DNA of 64,000 nucleotides from Emiliania huxleyi CCMP1516 (GCF_000372725.1 NW_005200902.1:216843-280842), one strand, 5' to 3'; positions 50,957 through 61,297 are shown, counted from the first letter of the stretch. The notes: generated by a model not told the origin, from the letters alone. Made by a program: numbers and translations.

Positions 50957-53428
50957 TCACCGCCCGCCTGCGTACGGCCGTGGCTGCGGCGCCGGCTTTG
51001 GCTGGAGCTGCGCGCTCTTGCCGGCGTCGTAGTTGACGCCGTCGAAGATGGGGTCGCAGAAGCCAAGCCGCGGGTCCTTCCAGCCCTCTGGCAGCGGCTT
51101 CTCGTAGTCCTTGTCCCCCGAGCGGCAGTCGCAGAAGAAGCGCACGTCCTTGCCGCAGAGCGCGCACTCGTTGGCGAGCTCCTCCTGCCGCTTCTTCTCC
51201 TTGCGCTCCAGCTCGCTCATCTTCGCCTGCCGGGAGGTGGTCCGGGGCAAAGCGGGGTGGGGGGTCGGGGTGGTAGGCGGGGCGGGGTGGGAAGCGCGCC
51301 TTGTGTCTGTGCTCCGCCGGCAGCTCCGAGTAGTCCGCGTCCACCATGCCTCGCTCAACATACCTCCGGAAGGATCAGGGGGGGAGAGGTGGTTCAGAAA
51401 TGAGTCGGGGCGTTCACCATGCCGCGCGATCTCGACGTGTCTGCCGCGAGATAAAGCCGAGATACGCCGCGAAGAGACGTGCCGCGCACTTGTCGGTGAG
51501 GTAAGCAGGTCTCGGCTGTGTCTCGGCTGTGTCTCGGCTGTGTCTCGGCTGTGTCTCGGCTGTGTCTCGGCTGTGTCTCGGCTGTGTCTCGGCGTGTAGT
51601 GCGCACTGGTCAGTAGTGAGCAGCCGGTGCCAGTGTGTGTCGGCGGCGGTGCCCTTCTTGCCCGCGTCGTAGATCTGGAGGTTGGCCTTGACCAGCGTCA
51701 TTGTGACGTGCGTGCCGTCCGTCAGCCACGTCGAGGTGCGCGGGTCGATGCGCTCCTGCAGGACGTGTCAGAGGGGCGTGTCGGGGACGTGTTTGGGACG
51801 TGTCGTGGGGAGGCTCGAGGGTGCGCGGGTCGATGCGCTCCTCGAGCTCTCCGTGCAAGAAGACCTGACCCGTGGCGCGGCTGGCGACGTGGACTTGGCG
51901 AGGCGCAAGCTGCACATCGAGCAGCGCCGCTCGCATCTGGTCGCGCGGCACTGTGTGCGCAATCACCACCACCTCGGTCGTGCCCTGCATCCAGCGCGCG
52001 TTCTGCGTCTGCACCCACACCGGCTCGGGAGCCGCGTTGTTGTGAATGCGCTGCATCCCAAAGGACATTGGCGTGAAGTTGTCGCGCTTGTGCAACCTGC
52101 CGTCCTCGTGCACGAGCGTGTAGTTGCGGGGCGGCAGCATGATGGTCGTGCTCGAGGAGAGATCGAACTGCTCGGGCGGCCGCTTGTCCTCGTCGTCGCT
52201 CGAGTCGGAGACGTAGTTGTCGTCCTCCGAGTCCTCCTCCTCCTCCTCCTCCTCCGCCGCCGCCGCCGCCGCCTCGGCCGCCGCGCCGCTGCCGCCGCCG
52301 CCATCCGCGCCGCTGGCAGCCGCGGCCGCACCAACGCCACTCCCCTCGCCATTCTCCTCTAGCAGTAGCTCCTCCTCCTCCTCCTCCTCCTCCCCGCCGC
52401 CGTCCCCACCCCCGCCTCCCCTACCCCCATCCCCACCGCCGCCGCCGCCGCCTGTGCCCGCCGCGGTGTTCTCCTCGAGGACCAGCTCTCCGTCGCCACC
52501 TCCTCCGCCGCCGCCTCCGCCGGCTCCCCCCTCGCCGCCTCCGCCCTCGCCGCCCTCGCCGCCTCCGCCCTCGCCGCCTCCGCCCTCGCCGCCTCCGCCG
52601 CCAGTGTGGGTGAGCAGCTGTACGCCGGGCGGCGGCGTCCAGCTCGCCTCGTACTCCTTCTCCCACTCCTTGGACAGCTCCTCACTCCACTCGGTCGTCT
52701 CGCGGATGCGCCCCTCCGCCTTGGCCTTGACCTTGGCGTCGTACTCTGCCACCGTCTTTGCGTCGTACGCCTGTCTCCGCGTCGTCGCCTTGCGAGCCTT
52801 GTCCAGCTCGACCACGAGCGCCTCGGCGGCCGCAGCGTCGCGCTCGGCCGCCGCGAGCGCGCGCCGGCTCTCCTCGGACGTCGGCTCCAGCTCGGTCGCG
52901 CGGCGGAACGCCGCCACCGCCTCGGCTGGTCGCTCAAGCCCGCGGAGCGCTGAGCCGAGCCGGTACCAGCCCTTTGGCCAGCTTGGCGCGAGGGTGGTCG
53001 CGGCCTCCGCATCGGCACGCGCGAGCTCGTGCCGGCCCACCTTGAGGTACGCCTGCGCGCGATTCCCCAGCAGCGTGTGCGACGACGGCGTCGCCTCGAG
53101 CGCCGCCGTGTAGTGCTCGTACGCCGTGCGGTAGTTTTTCGCGCGAAAGGCGGCGTCGCCGCGGGCCTTGCGGGTGGCGGCGCGCTCCTCCGGCGACTGC
53201 AGCCGCTCGTCGTACGGCCGACGAGCCTCCACTTGCTCCGGCGAGTGAGGGTCGTACCCGGCCGGCCCGACGTCGACGGCCTGGTGCTGCTGCGGCTGGC
53301 AGCGGCAACGGGAGCAGGCCAGCGCGCGGGTGTCGAGCGATCCGCCGGGAGCAGCTACGGGCACGTACTCGAGGCACGAGGGAGCGGCGCGGCACCAGCC
53401 GCGGAAGAGGCCGAACGCGTCGCGCATG
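50957..53428 (-). CDS. TPR and CS-domain (p23/HSP20-like) co-chaperone-type protein, multi-exon
   Basis: Likely cytosolic co-chaperone. The suggested start Met at about 53427 gives MRDAFGLFRGWCRAAPSCLE. A three-repeat TPR region runs AFRAKNYRTAYEHYTAALEA, LLGNRAQAYLKVGRHELARA, then KGWYRLGSALRGLERPAEAV. A charged helix and a long Gly/Glu/Ser low-complexity linker follow. A CS-like domain comes next: ARWMQGTTEVVVIAHTVPRD, then LAPRQVHVASRATGQVFLHG and ELEERIDPRT, joining across an intron to STWLTDGTHVTMTLVKANLQ. C-terminal exons encode MVDADYSELPAEHRHKARFP and ELANECALCGKDVRFFCDCR, a Cys cluster, then LGFCDPIFDGVNYD, stop 50957. Introns at about 51370-51600 and 51760-51817 contain minisatellite or exon-edge duplications. 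An upstream in-frame Met at 53589 overlaps a dispersed repeat, so it is less likely. TPR-CS order recalls SGT1, but no SGS domain is seen. Confidence 0.72.
51512..51595 (-). repeat. 11-bp CTCGGCTGTGT minisatellite in intron
   Basis: Seven to eight perfect copies of CTCGGCTGTGT in the TPR-CS gene. A near-identical unit fills an intron at 17080-17136. Confidence 0.9.
51735..51840 (-). repeat. 23-bp exon-edge duplication around an intron
   Basis: GGTGCGCGGGTCGATGCGCTCCT occurs at 51735-51757 and 51818-51840, separated by GGGACGTGT-type units. On the minus strand both copies read ERIDPRT; one is the 5' exon edge and the other the 3' exon start. Confidence 0.85.
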
Positions 53429-53518
53429 CGGCGGGGGAGCGACGCAAGTAGCACCGAGGGCCAGGCGACGGACCTCGGGCCACCAGCGAACTGGCGAAAG
53501 AATTTTACAAACGAAACG

Positions 53519-53687
53519 GCGCGCACTGGCACTAACACACGTACACCACGGGAGCCGCCTAAGCGACTCCTGCGAGGGCGGCGAGGCACTTAGCTCCGTG
53601 CCCTCGACCGCCCTCGCCCAGGCAAGCTCATTCACAATCTGCTCTGCGATTGCCGTGTGAAGAACGACTGAGATACGCTGCTTCTGC
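53519..53687 (+). repeat. Dispersed repeat (inverted copy of 37869-38046)
   Basis: Runs from GGCGCGCACTGGCACTAACA through TGCGAGGGCGGCGAGGCACT to GAACGACTGAGATACGCTGC. It is preceded by GAAAGAATTTTACAAACG, and GAAAGAATTTT recurs at 53710 and 53727. Confidence 0.75.
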
Positions 53688-53921
53688 AGCCCCAGCCAGC
53701 TCTTGGTGGCGAAAGAATTTTAACGTCGAAAGAATTTTCGAAAAAAATATGTGAAGATCCTACTATAGCATTCTCCCCAAACCTTGCTCAGCTGATCCAG
53801 CCTGGCCCTGGGGGGAAGGCCAGCCCTGGGCAAAGAAACCAGTACCTCAACAGGCTTCCCTGAGCGTCACAGCTCGATGATCGCGCCGGCCGGACACCAC
53901 TGAGACGTCCGTTCCGGGCAT

Positions 53922-54440
53922 TTGAACGCGACCTTCGGGGGCAAAGACATGGGCTCTATGGCTCAGACTGGACTCCTCTTGGTCCCTTCTGATGCCCTAG
54001 GCCACACCTGGGCCTTACCTGGGGCTCTAGGGGGTGGGCAGGGTTTGCCCCCCGAAACTGGCCCGGAGGACCTTAACAAGACGGTCAAACTCTGCGGGCG
54101 GCGCGCGGCGGGCTGGGCTTCTGCCCAAACTCAGACCGGCCTCCCGTGCAAGTTCAGCGCCAGCTGCCGCTACGCGCCGTGCACCAACTTCGAGGAGCTA
54201 CTCGAGACCGCCCTCAAGGGCTCCGTCTACGAGCGGATGCCGAGGGCGGTGAGGCTCGGCACGAGCCGCGGGCGGCGCGGCGGCGGCCGCAACCGCGGCG
54301 TCCCAGGCGGCGGCGGCGGCAAGGGCAAGAAGGACTGGGCGCGCGCCGCTCGCGGAGCCGCCCGCTCCCCCTACGACGGCGGCCCACGCCTCGAGTCCAA
54401 CGAGCCCTCGCTCTACGGGGAGAGCGACGACGAGTCCTAG
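53922..54440 (+). CDS. Hypothetical basic protein, Gly/Arg-rich C-terminus (uncertain)
   Basis: ORF of 172 codons. The second half is protein-like: LPCKFSASCRYAPCTNFEEL, then LETALKGSVYERMPRAVRLG, an RGRRGGGRNRG basic tract, a poly-Gly/Lys segment and an acidic end SLYGESDDES. The first half (GHTWALPGALGGGQGLPP) may be repeat-derived. No family recognised; the Arg/Gly tract suggests RNA binding only weakly. It could be the last exon of a gene whose upstream exons were not found. Confidence 0.35.
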   Translation: MNATFGGKDMGSMAQTGLLLVPSDALGHTWALPGALGGGQGLPPETGPEDLNKTVKLCGRRAAGWASAQTQTGLPCKFSASCRYAPCTNFEELLETALKGSVYERMPRAVRLGTSRGRRGGGRNRGVPGGGGGKGKKDWARAARGAARSPYDGGPRLESNEPSLYGESDDES

Positions 54441-54517
54441 AAGCGGCCGCCGAGCCCTTCCCGCGGCGCAACCCTAGCAGCGCAGCGGGCAGGGCGGCTC
54501 GCGCAGCGCCCGCGCGA

Positions 54518-54619
<102 letters not shown>

Positions 54620-54639
54620 GCACGCACGCACTCACATGC

Positions 54640-57152
54640 ACAGACACACAGCCCCTTCCCCTTCCCCCTCAAGACCGCAAGGGTGAGGACACGCGTCGGC
54701 CGCACCTCTAGCGAAGCCCCACAGCGTGGGAGACTCCTATCACCGGCCCTGCCACGCTGCCCCACCCACGGCGTGAGCCTTGGCTGCCTCTGTCAGTGTG
54801 CCCGTGATAGTGAGAGACTGCCAGCGAGAAGCCGGAGGAAGGTCGCTAGTCGAAGAGATCGCCCGTGGAATAGGGAGTCCACCGTGCTGCGAACCTGTCG
54901 CTGTCCCTTGTCAGGAGCAGGAGAACTAGGAGAGCGCAACCAGTAGGAGGCCCGCGCCTGCCCCCGTGCCGCCGGGTGCAACTTTGTCCTATACGAGAGG
55001 GGGATCCCTGGGACCCTGTCGTGTGGGTGAACCCTGCCCAGCCCCCCTCCGTGTTGCGATGCGCTCCCCGCTCCCGTTCCCCTGTGTCCCTGATCGTCCT
55101 GTTCCAAGATCCTGCTCGCGCAGGTGGGGACCCTGTCCTTCTCCCACCCCTTAAATAAATAAACAAAGAATCATATAAAACCCAAAACCCAAATCGCAAA
55201 ATAAATAAATAAAACGGACGCCTCTACTGTGATGGGTAAAAAGGAACAAGATGATCGGTTGGGCAAGATTTAAGTAGATAGTCAGAGTCAACAGCAGCAA
55301 AATTACACTGTACAGTCTGGTGGAGGAAGCTCACACAGGCGACGCACACACGACACCACAGGTCTCTGAAGACACACAGCGTGGAGCCATTCTCTAGGCC
55401 ATACTATTGAATAGGCTCTGGAGCGCGGCTACGCGTCGACAAAATGAGGCGCCAGCGTGTTGCTCGGTATGTGCTCCCACAGTGCACTGTCGCCATGAGA
55501 GCGTCATCGGGCCTAGCATCGGGCCGAGTTGGGCGCCGGAATGTGTGGATCAGCTCACGCTGAGAGTTCGGGACGGCGCGATATTATTGAATAGGCTCCA
55601 CAGGAACGCAACCACGTTGCATGAAAGCCGGCTCCAACGGTGCGTTCGGTGCTCCTACAGTGCACATAGGCCGCGAAGGAGGCCGGCGGACTGCGTGAGT
55701 GGCTGTCCAGGCTTCGCGGGACGGCCTCTCACTTGTGTAGCGTCGCGATTTTCGGCGGTTTTCACATATCAGCATTCATGACAGGGCTCGACGGGTGTAT
55801 CGGCGCTCTTTGCACACCGTCGAGATAGGTGGACACACGGCCCCGGTTGTGCTCGGGCGTCGGGGCGGGTCAATAAATAAAACGGTCAAACTCTGAGACG
55901 AGATGGGATTTAGGGGCATGTGTCCCCGCCCTGCACGATCTTGGTGTGAGGGATCTTCAATCCGTGTCCCCTCACCCCTCGTCACAACCCGACACGGAAG
56001 AGCGGCAAGAGTTGGGGCTGCGGCTACGGCTGCGGCTACGAGAGCGAGAGGGGGGCCGGGTAGACAGTGCCAAAACCACGTAATCGAAAATGGCTCTTAA
56101 ATTCGCGCACCTGGTGTCCGCACTGCCGCATGGTGCGAGCCGCCACTCCTGAGAAGGTCTCCGCTGCGATGCTTTTGCTGTCTGCGTCAATGCAGCATCC
56201 CATCGAGCGCGTCACTATGTGACCCCTCTGATAACCGACGTCGCCAACGGCAAGCCTGCGTCCGTGTTGCATATGCTCTCCATCCATGTTCGCATTGCGG
56301 TGGATTGCCAATTCGAGCCACTTGAGCAATCATGCACAATCAATGCGCCGAAGAGATGAGACGCAGATTCTTTGCACCGGGTCAGCAGGCAGGCAGTGCA
56401 AGGTCCAAGTGGTCGCGGCACTGGCCATTCGCGATGCAGTAGGCGATGCGATCAGCCGTCAGCAAGCGGCGGTGAAGCCTGGTCCATGGCCGGGCAGGCG
56501 CGCCGCAGGCGAAGCGCTCTCGTGGGACCTCGTCGGTACTCTCGGCGGGCTGGCGAGGTACTTCCAGCCTGCTGTGGGAACAGCTGACGCAGTCTCGCCG
56601 AGGCTCGCCCCAGCATCTCGGGTTGACTCGGCCAGACAAAAACCCCGAGAGGCGTGGGAGTACCTCGCCAGCCCCAGGCCAGCCCTACCTCTACCCGCGC
56701 CCCCGCCCTCCCGGGGCCGAAAAAAGTATTGGCTAGTTCTAATCGTTCTACTCAAACTCATCACAACTCGCCACAGGAACACCCCCACACTATAGGGTCA
56801 TTGTGTAGCCCTGCTTAGAAGGAAAGGTTTTGTGCAAGGTCCGTATGGCTCACCGTGTAGTCGGCCCACACTATATTACACCCACGACACTTGATCACTA
56901 TTCACTTGTAACACGACGCCGCTCTTTATGAGGGGAGGCGGCTGGCGGGGCGGGGGGGCGTGCTTGGAGCTTGGAGGTTGGAGCCGCGCCGCCGCCGCGC
57001 CGGGTGAACCCATGGCCGAATTATTGATCTGATCGCACACTACACTCCTCCAAGTGCTCCAAGTGCTCGTGCTCGCGGTCAGCGGCTCCCGCCGTAGAGA
57101 GCGCCGTAGAGAGCCGTACTGACGTGTATCCGCTCCCTCCCCTCTCCCCATC
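54640..57152. other. Long intergenic region with a 180-bp imperfect tandem duplication
   Basis: No gene supported. 55401-55580 and 55581-55760 are imperfect copies: both start ATATTATTGAATAGGCTC-like and share CCTACAGTGCAC-type words about 80 bp in. AATAAATAAAACGG occurs at about 55202 and 55867, and also at 38067, each time at the edge of a different sequence, so it may be a mobile-element end. CTACGGCTGCGG repeats lie at 56023-56040. Confidence 0.45.
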
Positions 57153-57956
57153 TCAGCGCCGTCCCTTGGCCAGCCCTGCAAAGAGGGCGGCGCCGACGGC
57201 GAGGCTGGCGACGGCGACCGCCCCGCCAATCAGCACCTCGCGCTGGTTCTGCTCCACCCACCTCGAGAGCGCGGCGCGGGTGGCGGCGTGGGCGCGGCCG
57301 GGCGGGACCTGCCCCTCGAGGTTGAGCGACTTGACGCGCTCGGCTGAGGCCCTGTCGCGGCGGCCCCACTCGGTCACGCGGAGCAGAAAGTCCGAGAGCA
57401 TCGCCTCCGCCGTCGGGTCGCGCACCTCCGGCAGCCCGTGCTCGAGCCCAAACTCGGTGATGAACGACGCCTGCAGCACGCGCGCGTTGCGCCGCTCGCG
57501 CGCCTCCTCGTTGGCGTCGATCATGGCGAGGTGATTGCGGAGGCGGCGCGCGATCACCTCGAGAGGTGCCGTCATGTCGTGGTACGCAACGTCGAAACCG
57601 CTGCCGCTGCCGCGGCCGGCCGTCGCCTTGCCGTCGAAGCCGGGCAGCTCGAGCGCCTTGCAGATGGAGATGATGGCGTTGAGGACAGCCTCGGAGGAGA
57701 CCAGCTTCTGGCAGCAGAGGAACTCTTGCAGCAGCTCCGACTCTGACGAGCCAACCTCCGCCGCCGACTGCAGCCGCTGCCCGTACTCGAGCACGGCCGG
57801 CATCGCACGCAGCCGCGCCTCGTGCAGCGCCGCGTTGGGCTGCGGCCCATCGAGCCGCATGAACTCTACGCGGTTGAAGCGCCAGCCCGACCTTTGAGCG
57901 TAGTCCTGGCAAGCATCGACCAGATTCGCCCAGTTCGAGAAGGTGCTGGCGGACAT
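57153..57956 (-). CDS. Conserved-looking protein with C-terminal membrane anchor (function unknown)
   Basis: Intact single-exon ORF of 267 residues, start Met 57956 (MSASTFSNWANLVDACQDYA). It is helical and rich in charged residues: AMPAVLEYGQRLQSAAEVGS, SELLQEFLCCQKLVSSEAVL, VIARRLRNHLAMIDANEEAR and MLSDFLLRVTEWGRRDRASA. The last 30 residues hold one hydrophobic span (VLIGGAVAVASLAVGAALFA) followed by GLAKGRR, the layout of a tail-anchored protein with a short basic tail (ER, mitochondrial or peroxisomal outer face). No family recognised. The upstream region is part of a 630-bp tandem duplication. A clean frame at this length and a plausible anchor support a real gene. Confidence 0.7.
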   Translation of the reverse strand: MSASTFSNWANLVDACQDYAQRSGWRFNRVEFMRLDGPQPNAALHEARLRAMPAVLEYGQRLQSAAEVGSSESELLQEFLCCQKLVSSEAVLNAIISICKALELPGFDGKATAGRGSGSGFDVAYHDMTAPLEVIARRLRNHLAMIDANEEARERRNARVLQASFITEFGLEHGLPEVRDPTAEAMLSDFLLRVTEWGRRDRASAERVKSLNLEGQVPPGRAHAATRAALSRWVEQNQREVLIGGAVAVASLAVGAALFAGLAKGRR

Positions 57957-57983
57957 GTGCTGCGCCGCAAGCGCGGATGATTT

Positions 57984-59200
57984 CTTTTTGGGCGCCTCGA
58001 GAGTTGGCAGTGTGACTCACGGTTGGCAGTGACGGGTGAAGCCCGCCCCCGCAGCGCACTTACTCTCGAGGACATCGAATCCATCTGGGTCAGCCGCTGC
58101 CCATTCAACAAAACTCTCTCTGTCTCTTTCTGCCCATTTATTTCGCTTCCCACCAAGTGAACAAAAATCTCTCTCCCCCCAAGTGGGATGGAGGATGCTG
58201 ACGAGCAGCTGCACCACCCTATGAGCTATGTGTGAGGAACCACGTCCACGAGAAGCGCACCAACGTCCAACCTGCAAGCCTTTTTGGTCATGCAATCGCG
58301 TGCCTGAGAGAGATTTAAAGACCAACAATGGTCCGTCGAAAATCAAAATTTTGAACTCAACAAAAACCACCACCAATCTCAATCAACTAGACAGTCACCC
58401 ACACCCCCAAATCCTTCCACAACCACTATCCCATTCCCCTCTCCACACACCACTCCATCACCATCCCCATCTTCCCCTCCATTATATTCCATCTCATCCT
58501 CCCATTTCCCCTCTTACCATCACCACCCCATCCCCTCGCAAACCCATCACACACAAACACAACCCATCTCCCCCCATTCAAACCATCACCCAATCTCCTC
58601 ACCCAATCAGTAACTTTTTGGGCGCCTCCAGAGTAGGCAGTGTGACTCACGGTTGGCAGTGACGGGTGAAGCCCGCCCCCGCAGCGCACTTACTCTCGAG
58701 GACATCGAATCGAACTGGGACAGCCGCTGCCCATTCAACAAAACTCTCTCTGTCTCTTTCTCTGCCCATTTATTTCGCTTCCCACCAAGTGGGATGGAGG
58801 ATGCTGACGAGCAGCTGCACCACCCTATGAGCTATGTGTGAGGAACCACGTCCACGAGAAGCGCACCAACATCCAACCTACAAGCCTTTTTAATCATGCA
58901 ATCGCATGCCTGTAATCCGTCGAAAATAAAAATTTTAAAATTAACTCAAAACCACCAATCCATCACATCAATCAACTAAACAATCACCCACACCCAAATC
59001 CTTCCACAACCATTATCCCATTCCCCTCTCCACACACCACTCCATCACCATCCTTATCTTCCCCTCCATTATATTCCATCTCATCCTCCCATTTCCCCTC
59101 TTACCATCACCACCCCATCCCCTCTCACCCCCATCACACACTCATACAGCCCATCTCCTCCAACACATACCATCACCCAAATCTCCTCACCCTCCCACCA
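57984..59200. repeat. 630-bp tandem duplication with G-free tracts
   Basis: Unit 1 begins CTTTTTGGGCGCCTC at 57984 and unit 2 at 58614. They share GGCAGTGACGGGTGAAGCCC, AACAAAACTCTCTCTGTCTC, CAGCTGCACCACCCTATGAG and a long CA/TC-rich 3' half. On the plus strand 58395-58537 (143 nt), 58539-58609 and 58923-59148 (226 nt) contain no G at all. Confidence 0.9.
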
Positions 59201-59299
59201 AGTTTTTATTTCGCTTCCCACCAAATGAGTCGAAAAAAATTTTATTTTTTTCTTCACGGTATATGAGTCGCCCGATCTCGCTCGATTTCACAGCAAACT

Positions 59300-59381
59300 G
59301 ACTGGATGGCCGAGCGGTCCAAGGCGCTACGTTCAGGTCGTAGTCTCGAAAGGGGCGTGGGTTCGAATCCCACTTCAGTCA
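59300..59381 (+). tRNA. tRNA-Leu (CAG)
   Basis: Acceptor stem GACTGGA pairs with TTCAGTC (one G-T). The D arm is GCCGAGCGGTCCAAGGC. The anticodon stem CTACG/CGTAG has loop TTCAGGT, giving anticodon CAG. The long variable arm TCTCGAAAGGGG is typical of leucine tRNAs; the T arm is GTGGGTTCGAATCCCAC. The discriminator A is at 59381 and a T run (TTTT) follows within 10 nt, fitting RNA polymerase III termination. No intron, no encoded CCA. Confidence 0.95.
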
Positions 59382-59978
59382 CGTGTTTTGTTTGACTCTC
59401 CTCGTCCCTTTAGGAGGAAAGGGCACTCCTTTTTTTTATGAGTGTTTTTGGGGTTCGAATGGCGCGCGGGCACCTATGGGGCTTTGGGTTTGTTTTTGGA
59501 AAAAAGAAAAGAATACTCCCCACGACACTGGGCACGGGCACTGGCGCGCCTGGCACAAGCCCGGGCGAATTTTTTTGTTCTTTTCCACGCGATGTCCACC
59601 CGTCACCTCGACCTCTTTGTCAAACACACCGCCGCCGCCCGCCTCCTCGACCTCCCCACGCGCTCTTGTTCCACGCCTCGCTCGCGGAGGAGACGAGACC
59701 TGCACCGTAAGGTGGCTGTGCTTCGCTCCCTTGCTGCGCGAGGCCAATAGACTGGTTCCACAATAGATTTAGCCCTCCGGCCACGTCATGGGGCCATTCG
59801 AAGTGCCGCGGCCGGCTAGCTCGTGACGGCCCGAGTCCGAGGGTTGCAGCCGTGAGGCTCGGGCCCTGGGTGCAGTCTGAGGCCCCACGCCTGTCGCTCG
59901 GGCGCGGAGGCGAGCCACGAGCGCATTCGGTACCCAGGTCACGCATCTTTCCACGCCCTCATTCGAGCGACATCGCGG
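59382..59978. other. Intergenic region after tRNA-Leu
   Basis: Includes a copy of the short dispersed word CACTGGGCACGGGCACTGGC at 59525. No gene supported. Confidence 0.4.
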
Positions 59979-61030
59979 ACACAACTAGGGTGCCCACAGG
60001 GCCCAAAAAAGGAAAAGAAAAAAGAAATGGGCGACCCCAGATCGCAGCACTTCGTGTTGGCCAGTCGAGATATTGAGAGTGTGACTAGGAGGCAGGGACG
60101 CTGGGGATTCTCAAAGGTATAGCCCTTGGAATGGCCGGATCCAGCCTTAAAAGTACGAGATCGCGCGCGCTTCACGCACAGCACCGCCTGTTCTCCGCGG
60201 CTGTGTGACGACGCGTGCCGTGTACCAGCAGAGTTGGGCGCGCGCGGCGCGACGGCGCCCGCGAGGGAAGGCGCGGGTGCAGCGGCCGCCGGCGGCCGTG
60301 CCGCCCGCCAGCCGGCGCAGCAGCGGCCAGCGCAGCGGCCGCCGGCGCAGCAGCCAGAGCAGCCGTGCGCGCCTTGCGAGGCGAGTACTGCCGCCCGGCA
60401 GCCTTGAGGCGGCCGGGCGGCAGTACTCGTTCGAACTTTGCGAGCCGTGCGCGCGCCGAGGCGCCCGCGGCGCGCGCCCGCCGGCTGCCAGTAGGAGGCG
60501 GCGCAATATGGCCTATAGTACAGCCCTTAGGAGGAGGAAGAGGCTGGCTGGCAGTGCTGTATGCTGCCGAGGGGCAGTTTTGGGGTGCTGTCACGGGCCC
60601 AGGGGGCTGCAGAAGGCGTCCGCAACCGGGACAACCCGCCCCCCCAGCCGAGGCCGGTCGAAGCCCACTTGAGCACAGCCATGAGGAGTCCTCTTGGTGC
60701 TCCTGGCGGCCGTTTGAAGGGCGGGCGCGCGCCGATGGGGGGTGGGTGTGTCTTGCTTGCTCCACACCGAGCGCCATCGGTCCGGACCGGCGTGCTCACC
60801 GAGGGGTGGCCTGCACAAGGTCTGAGCCGCGGGCGCTCGGCGCCAAGTGCAGTGTCACGCTCGCGCTCGCGCGTGACAATCCGGGGAACCCTCGTTTCCT
60901 AGTCACTCGGTCCCCCAACGGAAGAGGCCTCGCTCCTATTGGAACATTCCAACATCAGATTTGCCTCGTGCGTCCCTTTTTGAGCCGGAAAGCTATTTTC
61001 TTTTGGGTCCTGTGGGCACCCTAACACAAC
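59979..61030. mobile_element. hAT-like non-autonomous element (TIR + 7-bp TSD)
   Basis: The element is 59986-61023 (1038 bp). The termini are perfect inverses: TAGGGTGCCCACAGG left, CCTGTGGGCACCCTA right, with weaker similarity continuing inwards (CCCAAAA). The 7-bp direct repeat ACACAAC flanks it (59979-59985 and 61024-61030). The TAGGG terminus and 7-8 bp duplication fit the hAT superfamily (termini of the YARNG type, 8-bp duplications). The interior has no transposase motif. It contains a 17-bp-stem hairpin at 60382-60429 and GC-rich repeats. Confidence 0.88.
60382..60429. repeat. Perfect 17-bp inverted repeat (hairpin) inside the hAT-like element
   Basis: Arms CGAGTACTGCCGCCCGG (60382-60398) and CCGGGCGGCAGTACTCG (60413-60429) with a 14-nt loop. 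Confidence 0.9.
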
Positions 61031-61140
61031 ACTGCCTCACGCCCTTACTCTATTGCTGCTAGGCTACTCAAGCGAGACCTGGTGGCAATCCCGTCTGGCC
61101 AGCTCAACACGCCGCTTCGCGCAGGTATCGCGCAGGTATC

Positions 61141-61240
61141 GGCCCGTAACGAGCCCCGTTACCTGCTCGTAGTTTTGCTGTGAGGCGTATACGGGCCCGT
61201 AACGAGCCCCGTTACCATGCTCGTAGTTTTGCTGTGTGTG
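61141..61240. repeat. 53-bp direct repeat
   Basis: GGCCCGTAACGAGCCCCGTT and GCTCGTAGTTTTGCTGTG occur twice, at 61141 and 61194, with small indels. Each copy contains the imperfect palindrome GTAACGAGCCCCGTTAC. Confidence 0.85.
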
Positions 61241-61297
61241 AGGGTGGCCCGCCCGCCACAAGGACCCCAGGAATTGCGACTCGCCGCTTTCCTCCCA

